Of a stretch of 53,902 bases of DNA, positions 9,907-18,929 are shown piece by piece. Position numbers and translations under genes: made by a program. Each line of letters begins with the position of its first letter. The stretch's first letter is position 1. A model generated the notes under the pieces. The model did not search any database. It was not told where the DNA came from and saw only the letters and a list, made by a program, of their open reading frames with translations. The stretch comes from an uncultured Flavobacteriales bacterium (GTDB taxonomy: Bacteria > Bacteroidota > Bacteroidia > Flavobacteriales_E > Vicingaceae): NCBI GenBank assembly GCA_905479995.1, contig CAJQON010000031.1:1-53902 (forward strand), given 5' to 3'.

Positions 9907-11184
9907 ATGGAACCCAAAACATCAGACATAGTAGTAGGTTTAGATATAGGTACAACTAAAATTGTAGCTATTGTAGGTCGTAAAAACGAACACGGTAAGC
10001 TCGAGGTTTTAGGAATGGGTAAATCCGAATCCATTGGAGTATCTCGAGGAGTGGTATCAAATATTGATAAAACAGTTCAATCTATAAAATTGGCGGTACA
10101 AGAAGCAGAAACAAAATCAGGTGTAGACATCAAAGTAGTAAATGTTGGGATTGCTGGTCAGCACATTAAGAGTTTACAACATAGAGGAATTAAGGTAAGA
10201 CATAATGTAGATGATGAAATCGGACAGCATGATATTAATGCACTGATTGATGACATGTACAAGTTGGTTATGTTGCCAGGAGAAGAAATTATTCATGTTT
10301 TACCACAAGAGTATATTATTGACAACGAACAAGGAATTAAAGATCCAATAGGAATGGCTGGAGTTCGTTTAGAAGCAAACTTCCATATTATTACAGGTCA
10401 AATAGCTGCAGCAAAAAACATATATAAATGTGTGCACAAAGCAGGAATAGAAGTAGATGATTTAATCCTAGAACCCTTAGCATCTTCTGAAGCTGTATTG
10501 AGTCATGAAGAAAAAGAAGCTGGAGTTGTTTTAGTTGATATAGGTGGTGGAACTACTGATATTGCTATTTTCCAAGATGGAATTATTAGACATACAGCAG
10601 TAATTCCATTCGGAGGAAACTCTATTACAGAAGACATAAAAGAAGGGTGTGGAATTATTAAGAACCAAGCAGAACAGTTAAAAGTGAAGTTTGGATCGGC
10701 CTTGGCGAGTGAAAGTCAAGAAAACGAAATTGTTTCCATTCCTGGATTAAGGGGACGTGCACCAAAAGAAATTTCATTAAAAACGTTGGCTCAGGTTATT
10801 CAAGCCAGAATGGAAGAAATTATAGAACATATTCACTACGAGATTAAAAATTCTGGTTACGAGAATAAATTGATTTGTGGAATAGTTGTAACTGGTGGAG
10901 GTTCTCAATTAAAACACATTGCACAATTAATTGAATACGTAACCGGTATGGATGTAAGAATTGGGTATCCTAATGAGCACTTAGCCAAAGGGAACACAGA
11001 AGAAATTACAAGTCCATTATTTGCAACAGCGGTTGGATTGGTAATTAAAGGGTTCGATAACTTAAATAAAACTACAGCTAGTAATACTGGAGATGTTGTT
11101 GGACATTCAAAAAAGGACAAAGGCGGATTTTTTGAAAAAATAGTGAATGTTGGAAAGAACTTTTTTGAAGACGAGGAAAAGTAA
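9907..11184 (+). CDS. ftsA: Cell division protein FtsA
   Basis: Actin-like ATPase that tethers FtsZ filaments to the inner membrane and recruits the divisome. Actin-family motifs are visible: phosphate 1 VVGLDIGTTKIVA at the N-terminus, phosphate 2 VDIGGGTTDIAIF near residue 213, and the adenosine loop VVTGGGSQLKHI. The extreme C-terminus (GGFFEKIVNVGKNFFEDEEK) has the pattern of the amphipathic membrane-targeting helix. The 425 residues are a normal length. It starts one base after ftsQ and lies 44 bases before ftsZ. Confidence 0.97.
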   Translation: MEPKTSDIVVGLDIGTTKIVAIVGRKNEHGKLEVLGMGKSESIGVSRGVVSNIDKTVQSIKLAVQEAETKSGVDIKVVNVGIAGQHIKSLQHRGIKVRHNVDDEIGQHDINALIDDMYKLVMLPGEEIIHVLPQEYIIDNEQGIKDPIGMAGVRLEANFHIITGQIAAAKNIYKCVHKAGIEVDDLILEPLASSEAVLSHEEKEAGVVLVDIGGGTTDIAIFQDGIIRHTAVIPFGGNSITEDIKEGCGIIKNQAEQLKVKFGSALASESQENEIVSIPGLRGRAPKEISLKTLAQVIQARMEEIIEHIHYEIKNSGYENKLICGIVVTGGGSQLKHIAQLIEYVTGMDVRIGYPNEHLAKGNTEEITSPLFATAVGLVIKGFDNLNKTTASNTGDVVGHSKKDKGGFFEKIVNVGKNFFEDEEK

Positions 11185-11228
11185 CAAAATTGAAAAACGA
11201 AAAAATTAAATAATAAAACCCCCATATT

Positions 11229-13106
11229 ATGAAATTCGATTTACCAAAAGACCAAGCATCAATAATTAAGGTTATTGGAGTAGGTGGTGGCGGAAGTAAT
11301 GCCGTTAATCACATGTACGACCAAGGAATAACCGGTGTAGATTTTGTGATCTGTAACACCGATGCACAAGCATTGGATCAAAGCGCTATTCCTAATAAAA
11401 TTCAGTTGGGTACAACCTTAACTGAAGGTTTAGGAGCAGGAGCAAATCCAGAAGTTGGTAAAAATGCAGCAATAGAAGATGTTGAGGCCATAAAAGCTAT
11501 CCTTCAGAACAATACTAAAATGGTATTTATTACTGCCGGTATGGGTGGTGGAACTGGAACTGGTGCTGCGCCAATTATTGCTGAAACAGCAAGAGAAATG
11601 GGAATTTTAACTGTGGGGATTGTTACTGTTCCATTTTCATTTGAAGGAAGAAGAAGAAAACAACAAGCTGATGAAGGTTTAGAAGAATTACGAAATAATG
11701 TAGATACTTTGCTAATTATCAATAATGATAAATTAAGAATGATGCATGGTAACCTTAAAATGGGAGAAGCTTTTGCTAAAGCTGACGATATTTTAACTGT
11801 TGCTGCAAAAGGTATTTCAGAAATAATTACTGTTACAGGATATGTAAATACGGATTTTAGAGATGTACAAACTGTAATGAGAGGTGGTGGTACTGCCATA
11901 ATGGGCTCGGCAACTGCAGAAGGAGAGAACAGAGCTATTGATGCAGTTGGTAAAGCATTAGCTTCACCATTGTTAAATGACAACGAAATAAAAGGAGCCA
12001 ACTACATTTTATTGAACATTACTTCAGGTACCGAAGAAATTACAATGGATGAGATTGGTGATATTACCGATTTTATTCAAGATGAAGCTGGATTAACTGC
12101 AGACATTATTTGGGGGAATTGTACCGATGAATCTTTAGGAGAAAAAGTTTCGGTAACAGTTATTGCAACAGGTTTTGGAGCAAACGATACAACAACGTTT
12201 GATTTTGAAAAACAACCAGAGAAAAAAGTATATGACTTAGATGCTGATGCACCAACAAATACTATTGAGCAACCAGAAAACACCATTACAACTACTAAAG
12301 AATCAGTTGAAATTGAGGATGTAGTAAGTGAGGAGCCTTTTTTAAAGGCGCCAGTTGAACAACCTACCTTAGACTTTAATGAAGTTGAAGAAACAACAGA
12401 TATTTTGAATGAGGAAACAAACATTGTTGCCGAAGAAGAAGTTGAAGAGAAAGTTGTTTTTAGCTTAGAAGATGATGAAACTGAGATTGAAGAAAAAAGA
12501 GAAGAAGTTTCATTAAACTGGAGCGAAGTAAATGATGCTGATATTGCAGAATCAACTACTGTGGGTTCTTTTGAAACTCCAGAAGTTTCAGATGAAATAG
12601 AAAATTTGAATACTGATGAGGATATCGTTTCAGAGAATAAGACAGTAGTTTGGAATTTAAACGACAATGATTCTACTGATGAGTTTACCAATGAAACAAC
12701 TGATTTTACAGCTGATTCAACTGAGTTTACGAATGACTTATCAGACTTTACTCCAGAGCATGTGGAGGAAGAAGAAGAAATTACGCTTTCAAGAAGGAGC
12801 ATTGATTTAGATGCAACGGTAGAACCGGAAGGTCCGGTTTATACCAACCGAATTCCAGATGAAGAACAATTGAAACGTTCTCAAGAAAGAGTAATGAAAA
12901 TTAAAGAGTTGGGATTGAAAATGAAAACTCCTTCAGGTATTAATGACCTGGAAAAAGAACCAGCGTATAAAAGAAGACAAATTAATTTAGAAGATACACC
13001 GCATTCTTCAGAAAATAATATTTCTAGATTTACACTTTCTGAAGACGAAGAAGGTAAACCAAAATTGAATGATGACAATTCATTTTTACACGATAATGTA
13101 GATTAA
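11229..13106 (+). CDS. ftsZ: Cell division GTPase FtsZ with long acidic linker
   Basis: Tubulin-like GTPase forming the Z ring. The globular domain (about 1-320) shows GVGGGGSNAVNHM, the tubulin signature GGGTGTGAAPI and the T7 region NADILTVA-like KADDILTVAAKG. At 625 residues it is much longer than E. coli FtsZ (383). The excess is an acidic, Glu/Thr/Asp-rich linker at about 325-560, with a tandem repeat at 484-511. The C-terminal conserved region (PAYKRRQINLED, then NNISRFTLSEDEE, ending NSFLHDNVD) is the form seen in Bacteroidota and is presumably the FtsA-binding tail. A strong terminator follows, so ftsZ ends the dcw operon here. Confidence 0.97.
   Translation: MKFDLPKDQASIIKVIGVGGGGSNAVNHMYDQGITGVDFVICNTDAQALDQSAIPNKIQLGTTLTEGLGAGANPEVGKNAAIEDVEAIKAILQNNTKMVFITAGMGGGTGTGAAPIIAETAREMGILTVGIVTVPFSFEGRRRKQQADEGLEELRNNVDTLLIINNDKLRMMHGNLKMGEAFAKADDILTVAAKGISEIITVTGYVNTDFRDVQTVMRGGGTAIMGSATAEGENRAIDAVGKALASPLLNDNEIKGANYILLNITSGTEEITMDEIGDITDFIQDEAGLTADIIWGNCTDESLGEKVSVTVIATGFGANDTTTFDFEKQPEKKVYDLDADAPTNTIEQPENTITTTKESVEIEDVVSEEPFLKAPVEQPTLDFNEVEETTDILNEETNIVAEEEVEEKVVFSLEDDETEIEEKREEVSLNWSEVNDADIAESTTVGSFETPEVSDEIENLNTDEDIVSENKTVVWNLNDNDSTDEFTNETTDFTADSTEFTNDLSDFTPEHVEEEEEITLSRRSIDLDATVEPEGPVYTNRIPDEEQLKRSQERVMKIKELGLKMKTPSGINDLEKEPAYKRRQINLEDTPHSSENNISRFTLSEDEEGKPKLNDDNSFLHDNVD
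12678..12761 (+). repeat. Four-copy 21-base tandem repeat in the ftsZ linker
   Basis: Residues 484-511 of FtsZ read as four consecutive 7-residue units: DEFTNET, TDFTADS, TEFTNDL and SDFTPEH. Each unit has an acidic residue, Phe, Thr, and a further acidic residue two positions on. The DNA units have diverged but stay in register over 84 bases. No insertion or deletion breaks the period. It lies in the otherwise disordered acidic linker. Confidence 0.8.
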
Positions 13107-13137
13107 GAGTTAGTTAGTAATAATTAAGTTTAATTTT

Positions 13138-13172
13138 AAGTCGCTTCTTAGTAATTTTGAAGCGACTTTTTT
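13138..13172 (+). terminator. Rho-independent terminator after ftsZ
   Basis: A perfect 10-bp stem, AAGTCGCTTC (13138-13147) with GAAGCGACTT (13159-13168), encloses an 11-base loop and runs into six T residues. It lies 31 bases after the ftsZ stop and closes the dcw operon. Confidence 0.9.
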
Positions 13173-13191
13173 ATAATATAAAACAGATAGA

Positions 13192-13638
13192 ATGACTTTA
13201 ACAGAGCAAATTAATCACGACATAAAACAAGCCATGTTGGCTAGAGAAAAAGCGAAACTAGAAGCACTTCGGGCAGTTAAGGCAGCCATATTATTAGAGG
13301 CTGCTAAAGATGGTAGTGCTGATGTATCGGATGAGGTAGCCATGGGGATCGTTCAGAAATTGGTGAAGCAGAGAAAAGATGCTTCAACCATATTTAAAGA
13401 ACAAGATAGAGCCGATTTAGCGAAAGATGAAGATGACCAAATAGCTATATTAAATGTCTATTTGCCAGCTCAAATGAGTGAAGATGAAGTGCGAAAAGTT
13501 GTTGCCGATACTATTGCTCAGGTTGGAGCTGCTGGGCCTCAAGATATGGGTAAAGTAATGGGACCTGTTATGGGTAAGTTGAAAGGCAAAGCCGATGGAA
13601 AATTAATTTCAGCTTTAGTAAAAGAAGGCTTATCATAG
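13192..13638 (+). CDS. GatB/YqeY-domain protein
   Basis: A 148-residue YqeY-like protein. The family is related to the C-terminal tRNA-binding domain of the GatB subunit of Asp/Glu-tRNA amidotransferase, but its exact cellular role is not settled. Seen are the helical N-terminal half (NHDIKQAMLAREKAKLEALR, AAILLEAAK), the KLVKQRKDASTIFKEQ segment and the C-terminal YLPAQMSEDEV and GKVMGPVMGKLKGKADG motifs, which are diagnostic. It is soluble and of normal length. It starts 20 bases after the ftsZ terminator; I see no convincing promoter box in that gap. Confidence 0.9.
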   Translation: MTLTEQINHDIKQAMLAREKAKLEALRAVKAAILLEAAKDGSADVSDEVAMGIVQKLVKQRKDASTIFKEQDRADLAKDEDDQIAILNVYLPAQMSEDEVRKVVADTIAQVGAAGPQDMGKVMGPVMGKLKGKADGKLISALVKEGLS

Positions 13639-13705
13639 AAAGTAGAGCCTAATTGTTCTATTGCAATTCATCAAATAAAAAGTTGGATAAACTCGAGTAG
13701 AAGTT

Positions 13706-14119
13706 TTATTTAAACTCAATGTTCTCTTTTAGAATAAAGCAGTTTGGGAAATGTTTGGTGAGTTCGTTTTTAAACTTTAATGCTTCAATTTTGGTTTTAA
13801 AGTCACCAACCTTAACCTTAAAGTAGGGTTGTTCGTAAATTTCGTGTGCTTTAACTGTCCCGTACAATTGCGTAAATTGCTGTCTAGCTTGTCTGGCAGC
13901 TTGTCTTTTGTTGCCAGAAAATATTTGAACCCTATAACCTTCTAATTTAAAATTGGTCTTGTAAGCTTTGTTTAACTTGTCTATTCTGCTGTCGTTAATA
14001 GTTGGAGTAATGCCTTTAAGTGAGTCAATAGGTTCGTCTTGAACAACATTAGATAAGTTCTGAGCATTAATAGAATTGATGCTAAGTATTAATATGGATG
14101 CAACTAAGAGGTTTTTCAT
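13706..14119 (-). CDS. Exported SPOR-domain protein
   Basis: A small exported protein ending in a SPOR domain, a fold that binds denuded septal peptidoglycan glycans. The N-terminus is a signal peptide (MKNLLVASILILS, cleavage near NAQ). After a short linker the SPOR domain spans about residues 60-135, beginning YRVQIFSGNKRQAAR and ending in the FKVKVGDFKTKIEAL and CFILKENI strands. I place the start at the ATG at 14119 rather than the in-frame TTG at 14131, because the ATG begins a standard signal peptide. It is convergent with the yqeY-like gene, separated by 67 bases. Placement beside the dcw cluster fits a septal wall role, which is inference. Confidence 0.85.
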   Translation of the reverse strand: MKNLLVASILILSINSINAQNLSNVVQDEPIDSLKGITPTINDSRIDKLNKAYKTNFKLEGYRVQIFSGNKRQAARQARQQFTQLYGTVKAHEIYEQPYFKVKVGDFKTKIEALKFKNELTKHFPNCFILKENIEFK

Positions 14120-14146
14120 TTTTTGTTTCAAATACTTCTACTTTTT

Positions 14147-14154
14147 CAAAAGTA
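14147..14154 (-). promoter_or_regulatory. Putative -7 box for the SPOR-domain gene
   Basis: On the minus strand these bases read TACTTTTG, matching the Bacteroidota -7 consensus TAnnTTTG, 27 bases upstream of the ATG at 14119. No well-spaced TTG -33 element is evident, so this is a partial match. Confidence 0.4.
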
Positions 14155-14312
14155 CACTATTTTTTTATACAGCGTATTTATTTTTTTACAACTAATGCGC
14201 CAAAGAATAAAAAATGGATAAAATTCTGGCAATGCTTATTTAGAATTATTCTAAATTAATAAAAATCCCTATTTTTTTATTCAAATCATTTAGTAAAAAC
14301 AAGCTATTCTTC

Positions 14313-14320
14313 TACATTTG
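14313..14320 (+). promoter_or_regulatory. Putative -7 box for the act-cox operon
   Basis: TACATTTG matches the TAnnTTTG consensus 60 bases before the actA start. It is the only full match in the 261-base AT-rich gap between the divergent SPOR and actA genes. No clear TTG -33 element sits at the expected spacing. I see no other feature in the gap. Confidence 0.45.
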
Positions 14321-14380
14321 TTTGCAATTGCACTAAGGCATTTATAAAATAATTCATAAAGTAATTATAACTCATTTAGT

Positions 14381-15676
14381 ATGAATAAGATAACAGATCA
14401 TGCAAAAGGAAAAACCTTTATTAAGGTTGCTCTATTTTGTTTATCTTTTTTGTTCCTTCAAGTAAATTTATTTTCTCAGGATACTGAAAAAGGAAAAAAA
14501 CTGTTTAAAGCAAATTGTGCTGCGTGTCATAATATTGGTACATCAGTAGTAGTTGGTCCTGGTTTACAGGGGATAAATGACAAGCACGATAAAGAGTGGT
14601 TGTATAAGTGGATTACAAACTCTGCGGAACTAATTGCTTCTGGAGATGGTGCTGCAAATGAAATTTACAATGAGTTCAAAAAGGTTCCGATGCCTGCTCA
14701 ACCAGTTTCTAATGAAGATATTGATAATATATTAGCTTACATTGCTGATCCAGGCGTGGAAGTTGTGGCTGTTGCTGATACTCCAGGTGTTGGCGGTCCA
14801 GTTGAAAAGGATAACTCTAATATGACTTATGTTTTTATAGCAGCAATATTAGTGTTGCTTATTATGATCTTTACTTTAAATAGAACAGGTTTGTTCTTAA
14901 GAGAGTCAAATGCTAAAGATGCTGGTGAAGAGTATGACGGACCTAAAAATTTATGGGAAAGCTTTAGAGAATTAACAAGAAAAAACAAAGGTATTGTTGC
15001 TGCTGTTATTATTGTATTGTTCTTTGGTGGTTTATTAGATTTAATGGACGGAGCATTTAAAATAGGTGTTCACCAAGGTTATAAACCAGAACAACCAATT
15101 AAATTTTCTCACAAAATTCATGCTGGAGACGATAAGATTGACTGTAATTACTGTCACTCTTCTGCACGTCACAGTAAAGTTTCAGGTATTCCTTCATTAA
15201 ATGTTTGTATGAACTGTCACTCTTATATAGATGGTTCTAGTGGAAAGACATTTATGTATGATGGGAAATCTTACTCAATGACTGAAGAAATTCAAAAGAT
15301 TTACGATCATTTAGATTATGATAAGGATACAAAAACTTACGGAGACAATCCAACACCAGTTAAATGGGTGAAAGTTCACAACTTACCAGATCACGTATTC
15401 TTTAGTCACGAGCAACACGTTACAGTTGGTGCTCAAAAGTGTCAAACTTGTCACGGACCAGTAGAAGAAATGGAGGTGGTAGAACAACATGCTCCATTAA
15501 CAATGAAGTGGTGTGTAGAGTGTCATAAAGAAACAGCAGTTGCTATAAACGGTAACGGTTATTACGATGAAATGCACAAAAGAATGACTCCAGAATTTAA
15601 AGACAAAGTAATGGGTGACGGAGTATTGACTGTGAAAGAGAATGGTGGATGGGAATGTGCAAAATGTCATTATTAA
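14381..15676 (+). CDS. actA: Alternative complex III multiheme cytochrome c ActA, with extra monoheme domain
   Basis: Multiheme c-type cytochrome subunit of alternative complex III, the quinol oxidising complex that replaces bc1. The N-terminus has a signal or anchor helix (about 13-31), then a monoheme domain with CAACH at 46-50 and a possible Met ligand region (VPMPAQPVSNEDIDNILAYI). Two membrane helices follow (about 148-166 and 206-224), then five CxxCH motifs: CNYCH, CMNCH, CQTCH, CVECH and CAKCH, the pentaheme ActA part. That makes six heme motifs in one 431-residue chain. It heads the act-cox operon. Confidence 0.92.
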   Translation: MNKITDHAKGKTFIKVALFCLSFLFLQVNLFSQDTEKGKKLFKANCAACHNIGTSVVVGPGLQGINDKHDKEWLYKWITNSAELIASGDGAANEIYNEFKKVPMPAQPVSNEDIDNILAYIADPGVEVVAVADTPGVGGPVEKDNSNMTYVFIAAILVLLIMIFTLNRTGLFLRESNAKDAGEEYDGPKNLWESFRELTRKNKGIVAAVIIVLFFGGLLDLMDGAFKIGVHQGYKPEQPIKFSHKIHAGDDKIDCNYCHSSARHSKVSGIPSLNVCMNCHSYIDGSSGKTFMYDGKSYSMTEEIQKIYDHLDYDKDTKTYGDNPTPVKWVKVHNLPDHVFFSHEQHVTVGAQKCQTCHGPVEEMEVVEQHAPLTMKWCVECHKETAVAINGNGYYDEMHKRMTPEFKDKVMGDGVLTVKENGGWECAKCHY

Positions 15677-15707
15677 TATAATTAGAACTTATAAGCTTTA
15701 AGATAAT

Positions 15708-18700
15708 ATGGCTAATTCAACAAAATATTGGAAGGGTTTAGAGCAACTTGATAACGATTCAAGTTTCGTAGAAGCAAACAAAAATGAGTTTGCAGAAGAT
15801 CTTCCCGTAGCGGACTTTTTAGGAGATGCTGAATCTGTAGAAGGATCAACTACCAGAAGAGATTTCTTAAAATACTTAGGATTTGGTGTTGCAGCTGCTT
15901 CATTAGCAGCTTGTGAAACTCCAGTTACTAAAGCAATCCCTTACTTAAACAAACCAGAAGAAATTACTCCAGGTGTTGCCAACTATTATGCATCTACCTA
16001 TTACGATGGAGCTGACTACTGCCCTGTTTTAGTTAAAACAAGAGAAGGTCGTCCAATTTTTGTAAAAGGAAATACAGCATCTACACTAACAGGAGGAAAC
16101 ATTAATGCAAGAGTAAATGCATCAGTTCTTTCTTTGTACGATGGAAATAGAATTCAATCGCCAATGATTGCTGGTGAAGCAAGTACTTGGGCAGCGATTG
16201 ACAATAGATTAGGAAAAGAATTAAAAGCAGCTAAAAACGTTAAAGTATTAACAAATTCAATTATTAGTACTTCAACTGGAAGTATTCTAGATCGTTTTGT
16301 GAATACCAATAACATGGTTGAAGATGCTGAAGGAAATACAGTTCCTCAACTAAAAAATAACATTGTTACTTACGATGCTATTTCTTATTCGGGAATTTTA
16401 AATGCGAACAAAGCATCTTTTAATAAAAGAACATTAGCTACTTACGATTTTAGTAAAGCGAAATCAATAGTTAGTGTTGGTGCTGACTTTTTATCAAGTT
16501 GGTTAGATGCATTACAATATGATGTAGCTTACACTTCAAAAAGAAATCCAGAAGGAGAATGGATGTCTAAGCATTTCCAGTTTGAGGCAAACATGTCTTT
16601 AACAGGAACTAATGCTGATGTTAGAGTGCCAGTTAAACCATCTGAATACGGAGCTGTTATCGCTAATATTTACAACCATGTTGCAGCTAAAGCTGGTGGA
16701 AGTAAAGTAAGTGCAACAAAATTAAGTGATGCAGCTGCAAAAAGAGCAGCTAGCGCTGCTAAGCATTTATTAGAAAACAAAGGCGAATCTATCGTTGTTT
16801 GTGGTTCTAATGATGTTAACGTTCAAACCTTAGTAAACGGATTGAACAGCTTATTAGGAAACTATGGAAAGACAATTAACTTAGATAAAGCATCTCATTC
16901 TAAACAAGGAGATGATCAGCAAGTTGCTGATTTAATTAAAGATATGGAGGCTGGTAAAGTTGATGCCTTATTAATTTATGGTGTTGATCCAGTATTTACA
17001 ATGGGTGCTAAATTTAAGAAAGCACTAGCTAAAGTTAAAACTTCGGTTTCTTTTGCTACTAAAATGGATGAAACTGCTGCTGCTTGTGGTTATGTTTGTC
17101 CAGATAACCATTACTTAGAATCTTGGAATGATGCAAATCCAGTTGATGGGCATTACTCTTTAGGACAACCAACTATTTCACCTTTGTTTGATACACGTCA
17201 GGCTCAGGAAAGTATTTTAGTTTGGTCAGGAGATAATACTTCTTATTACGAATACATTAAAGCACATTGGGAAGCAAACGTTTTTCCTCAAACTGGAGCA
17301 TTAATGTTTGCAGATTTCTGGAACACTGCTTTACATGATGGTATTGTAGAGGTAAAAGGAAATTCAACGGATCAATTAGTTGATGTTGAAGCCACAGTTT
17401 TTGCTGGAGATATAAGTGCTGCTGGTACAGCTGTTGCAAAAATTAAAGGAACAGGAGTAGAATTAGTATTATATCAAAAAGAAGGAATTGGTAATGGTGT
17501 TGGTGCAGATAACCCTGTATTACAAGAGTTACCGGATCCAGTATCTAAAATTACTTGGGACAATTATGTAACTATGAATCCTTCAGAAATGAGAGATGCA
17601 GGTTACAATACTACATTAGGACAAGAAAATCCTGCTAACTTAGTAAGCGTTACAGTTAATGGTCAATCATTAGAATTGCCAGTAATTGCACAACCAGGTC
17701 AAGCAAAAGGAACAATCGGTATAGCATTAGGGTATGGTAAAACTGTAGGTAAAATGACAGAGCCAACTGGTAAAAATGCTTACCCAATGGTAGCTACTGC
17801 AAAAGATGGTAGTGTATCTTATTACGCTAGCGCAACAGTTGCTGCTGTAGAAGGTGAATATCCAATTGCAGCCACTCAAACACATCAAACAATTATGGGT
17901 AGAGACTCTATTATTAGAGAAACTATTTTAGATGTATTTAAGGAAGGAAACAAAGACGATTACAATCCAGCGTTCACATTATTGTCTGGTGAAACAGATG
18001 AGCATGGACATCAAATAGCAAAACCTATAAAGGAATTTGACCTTTGGGGTGATCATCCTGTAAAAGGAATTGGACACCGTTGGGGTATGTCTATCGACAT
18101 GAACTCTTGTACTGGTTGTGGAGCTTGTATTACAGCTTGTAACTTAGAAAACAACGTTCCTGTAGTAGGTAAAGACGAAGTAAGAAGAGGTAGAGAAATG
18201 CACTGGTTAAGAATAGATAGATACTATTCTTCAGAGCATGAGCCTTTAGGACATATTGGAGATACACATGCTGCAACAGTAGAAGCAGAGGATATAGGAG
18301 CAATTAGCGCTTATTCTGAAATGGAAATCCCAGAAGATAATCCAAGAGTTGTTCATCAACCAATGATGTGTCAGCACTGTAACCATGCAGGTTGTGAAAC
18401 AGTTTGTCCTGTTGCAGCAACAACGCATAGTAACGAAGGATTAAACATGATGGCTTATAACCGTTGTATCGGTACAAGATATTGTGCGAACAACTGTGCA
18501 TACAAAGTAAGACGATTCAACTGGTTCAATTACATGGCATACAGCAAATTCTCAGAAATCAATCCTTCACAAGATGATTTAGGAAGAATGGTATTAAATC
18601 CTGATGTTGTAGTTAGAGCAAGAGGAGTAATGGAAAAATGTAGTTTCTGTGTACAAAACATTCAGGCTGCAAAATTAGATGCTAAACAAGCAGGAACACC

Positions 18701-18905
18701 AGTTATGGACGGAGCAGTACAAAGTGCTTGTTCAAGCGCATGTGGATCTGGAGCAATTAAATTTGGAGATTTAAATGATACTGGAAGTGAAGTAAGAGCA
18801 GGAATGGAAAATGATAGAGCATATAGAGTTATCGAAGAAGTAGGACAAGACACTAACGTGTATTATCAGACTAAAGTTAGAAATGTAAAACAAAACGAAG
18901 CTTAA
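15708..18905 (+). CDS. actB: Alternative complex III iron-sulfur subunit ActB
   Basis: Large extracytoplasmic subunit of alternative complex III. A twin-arginine signal (R50-R51 in TTRRDFLKYLGFG) ends in a lipobox-like LAAC at Cys69, so the protein is probably exported folded and lipid-anchored. Residues about 75-780 resemble a molybdopterin oxidoreductase, which in ActB proteins is known to lack the cofactor. From C801 the ferredoxin-like domain has four cysteine clusters: CTGCGACITAC, CQHCNHAGCETVCP, CIGTRYCANNCAYKVRRFNW and CSFCVQNIQ with ACSSACGSGAI. These fit three [4Fe-4S] and one [3Fe-4S] cluster known for the family. Length 1065 is normal. Confidence 0.95.
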   Translation: MANSTKYWKGLEQLDNDSSFVEANKNEFAEDLPVADFLGDAESVEGSTTRRDFLKYLGFGVAAASLAACETPVTKAIPYLNKPEEITPGVANYYASTYYDGADYCPVLVKTREGRPIFVKGNTASTLTGGNINARVNASVLSLYDGNRIQSPMIAGEASTWAAIDNRLGKELKAAKNVKVLTNSIISTSTGSILDRFVNTNNMVEDAEGNTVPQLKNNIVTYDAISYSGILNANKASFNKRTLATYDFSKAKSIVSVGADFLSSWLDALQYDVAYTSKRNPEGEWMSKHFQFEANMSLTGTNADVRVPVKPSEYGAVIANIYNHVAAKAGGSKVSATKLSDAAAKRAASAAKHLLENKGESIVVCGSNDVNVQTLVNGLNSLLGNYGKTINLDKASHSKQGDDQQVADLIKDMEAGKVDALLIYGVDPVFTMGAKFKKALAKVKTSVSFATKMDETAAACGYVCPDNHYLESWNDANPVDGHYSLGQPTISPLFDTRQAQESILVWSGDNTSYYEYIKAHWEANVFPQTGALMFADFWNTALHDGIVEVKGNSTDQLVDVEATVFAGDISAAGTAVAKIKGTGVELVLYQKEGIGNGVGADNPVLQELPDPVSKITWDNYVTMNPSEMRDAGYNTTLGQENPANLVSVTVNGQSLELPVIAQPGQAKGTIGIALGYGKTVGKMTEPTGKNAYPMVATAKDGSVSYYASATVAAVEGEYPIAATQTHQTIMGRDSIIRETILDVFKEGNKDDYNPAFTLLSGETDEHGHQIAKPIKEFDLWGDHPVKGIGHRWGMSIDMNSCTGCGACITACNLENNVPVVGKDEVRRGREMHWLRIDRYYSSEHEPLGHIGDTHAATVEAEDIGAISAYSEMEIPEDNPRVVHQPMMCQHCNHAGCETVCPVAATTHSNEGLNMMAYNRCIGTRYCANNCAYKVRRFNWFNYMAYSKFSEINPSQDDLGRMVLNPDVVVRARGVMEKCSFCVQNIQAAKLDAKQAGTPVMDGAVQSACSSACGSGAIKFGDLNDTGSEVRAGMENDRAYRVIEEVGQDTNVYYQTKVRNVKQNEA

Positions 18906-18929
18906 TAGTTTTTATAAAACAATTATAAA

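Noticed and set aside
11504-12001. Minus-strand open frame of 165 codons opposite the FtsZ GTPase domain
   Set aside because: A shadow of a strongly conserved gene; the composition is low in charged residues and unlike a real protein.
12077-12802. Long minus-strand open frame of 241 codons opposite the ftsZ linker
   Set aside because: Its Ser/Val-rich product is the mirror of the Glu/Thr-rich linker codons of ftsZ. It has no start context, domain or signal peptide of its own.
13639-13705. Bidirectional terminator between the yqeY-like gene and the SPOR gene
   Set aside because: Only an AATAAAA/TTTTATT pairing across a long loop is visible, too weak to call.
14120-14131. TTG at 14131 as start of the SPOR-domain gene
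   Set aside because: The ATG at 14119 begins a standard signal peptide; the extra four residues add charges and use a rarer start.
15708-18905. ActB read as an active molybdopterin oxidoreductase
   Set aside because: The operon and domain order are those of alternative complex III, whose ActB is known not to bind the molybdenum cofactor.
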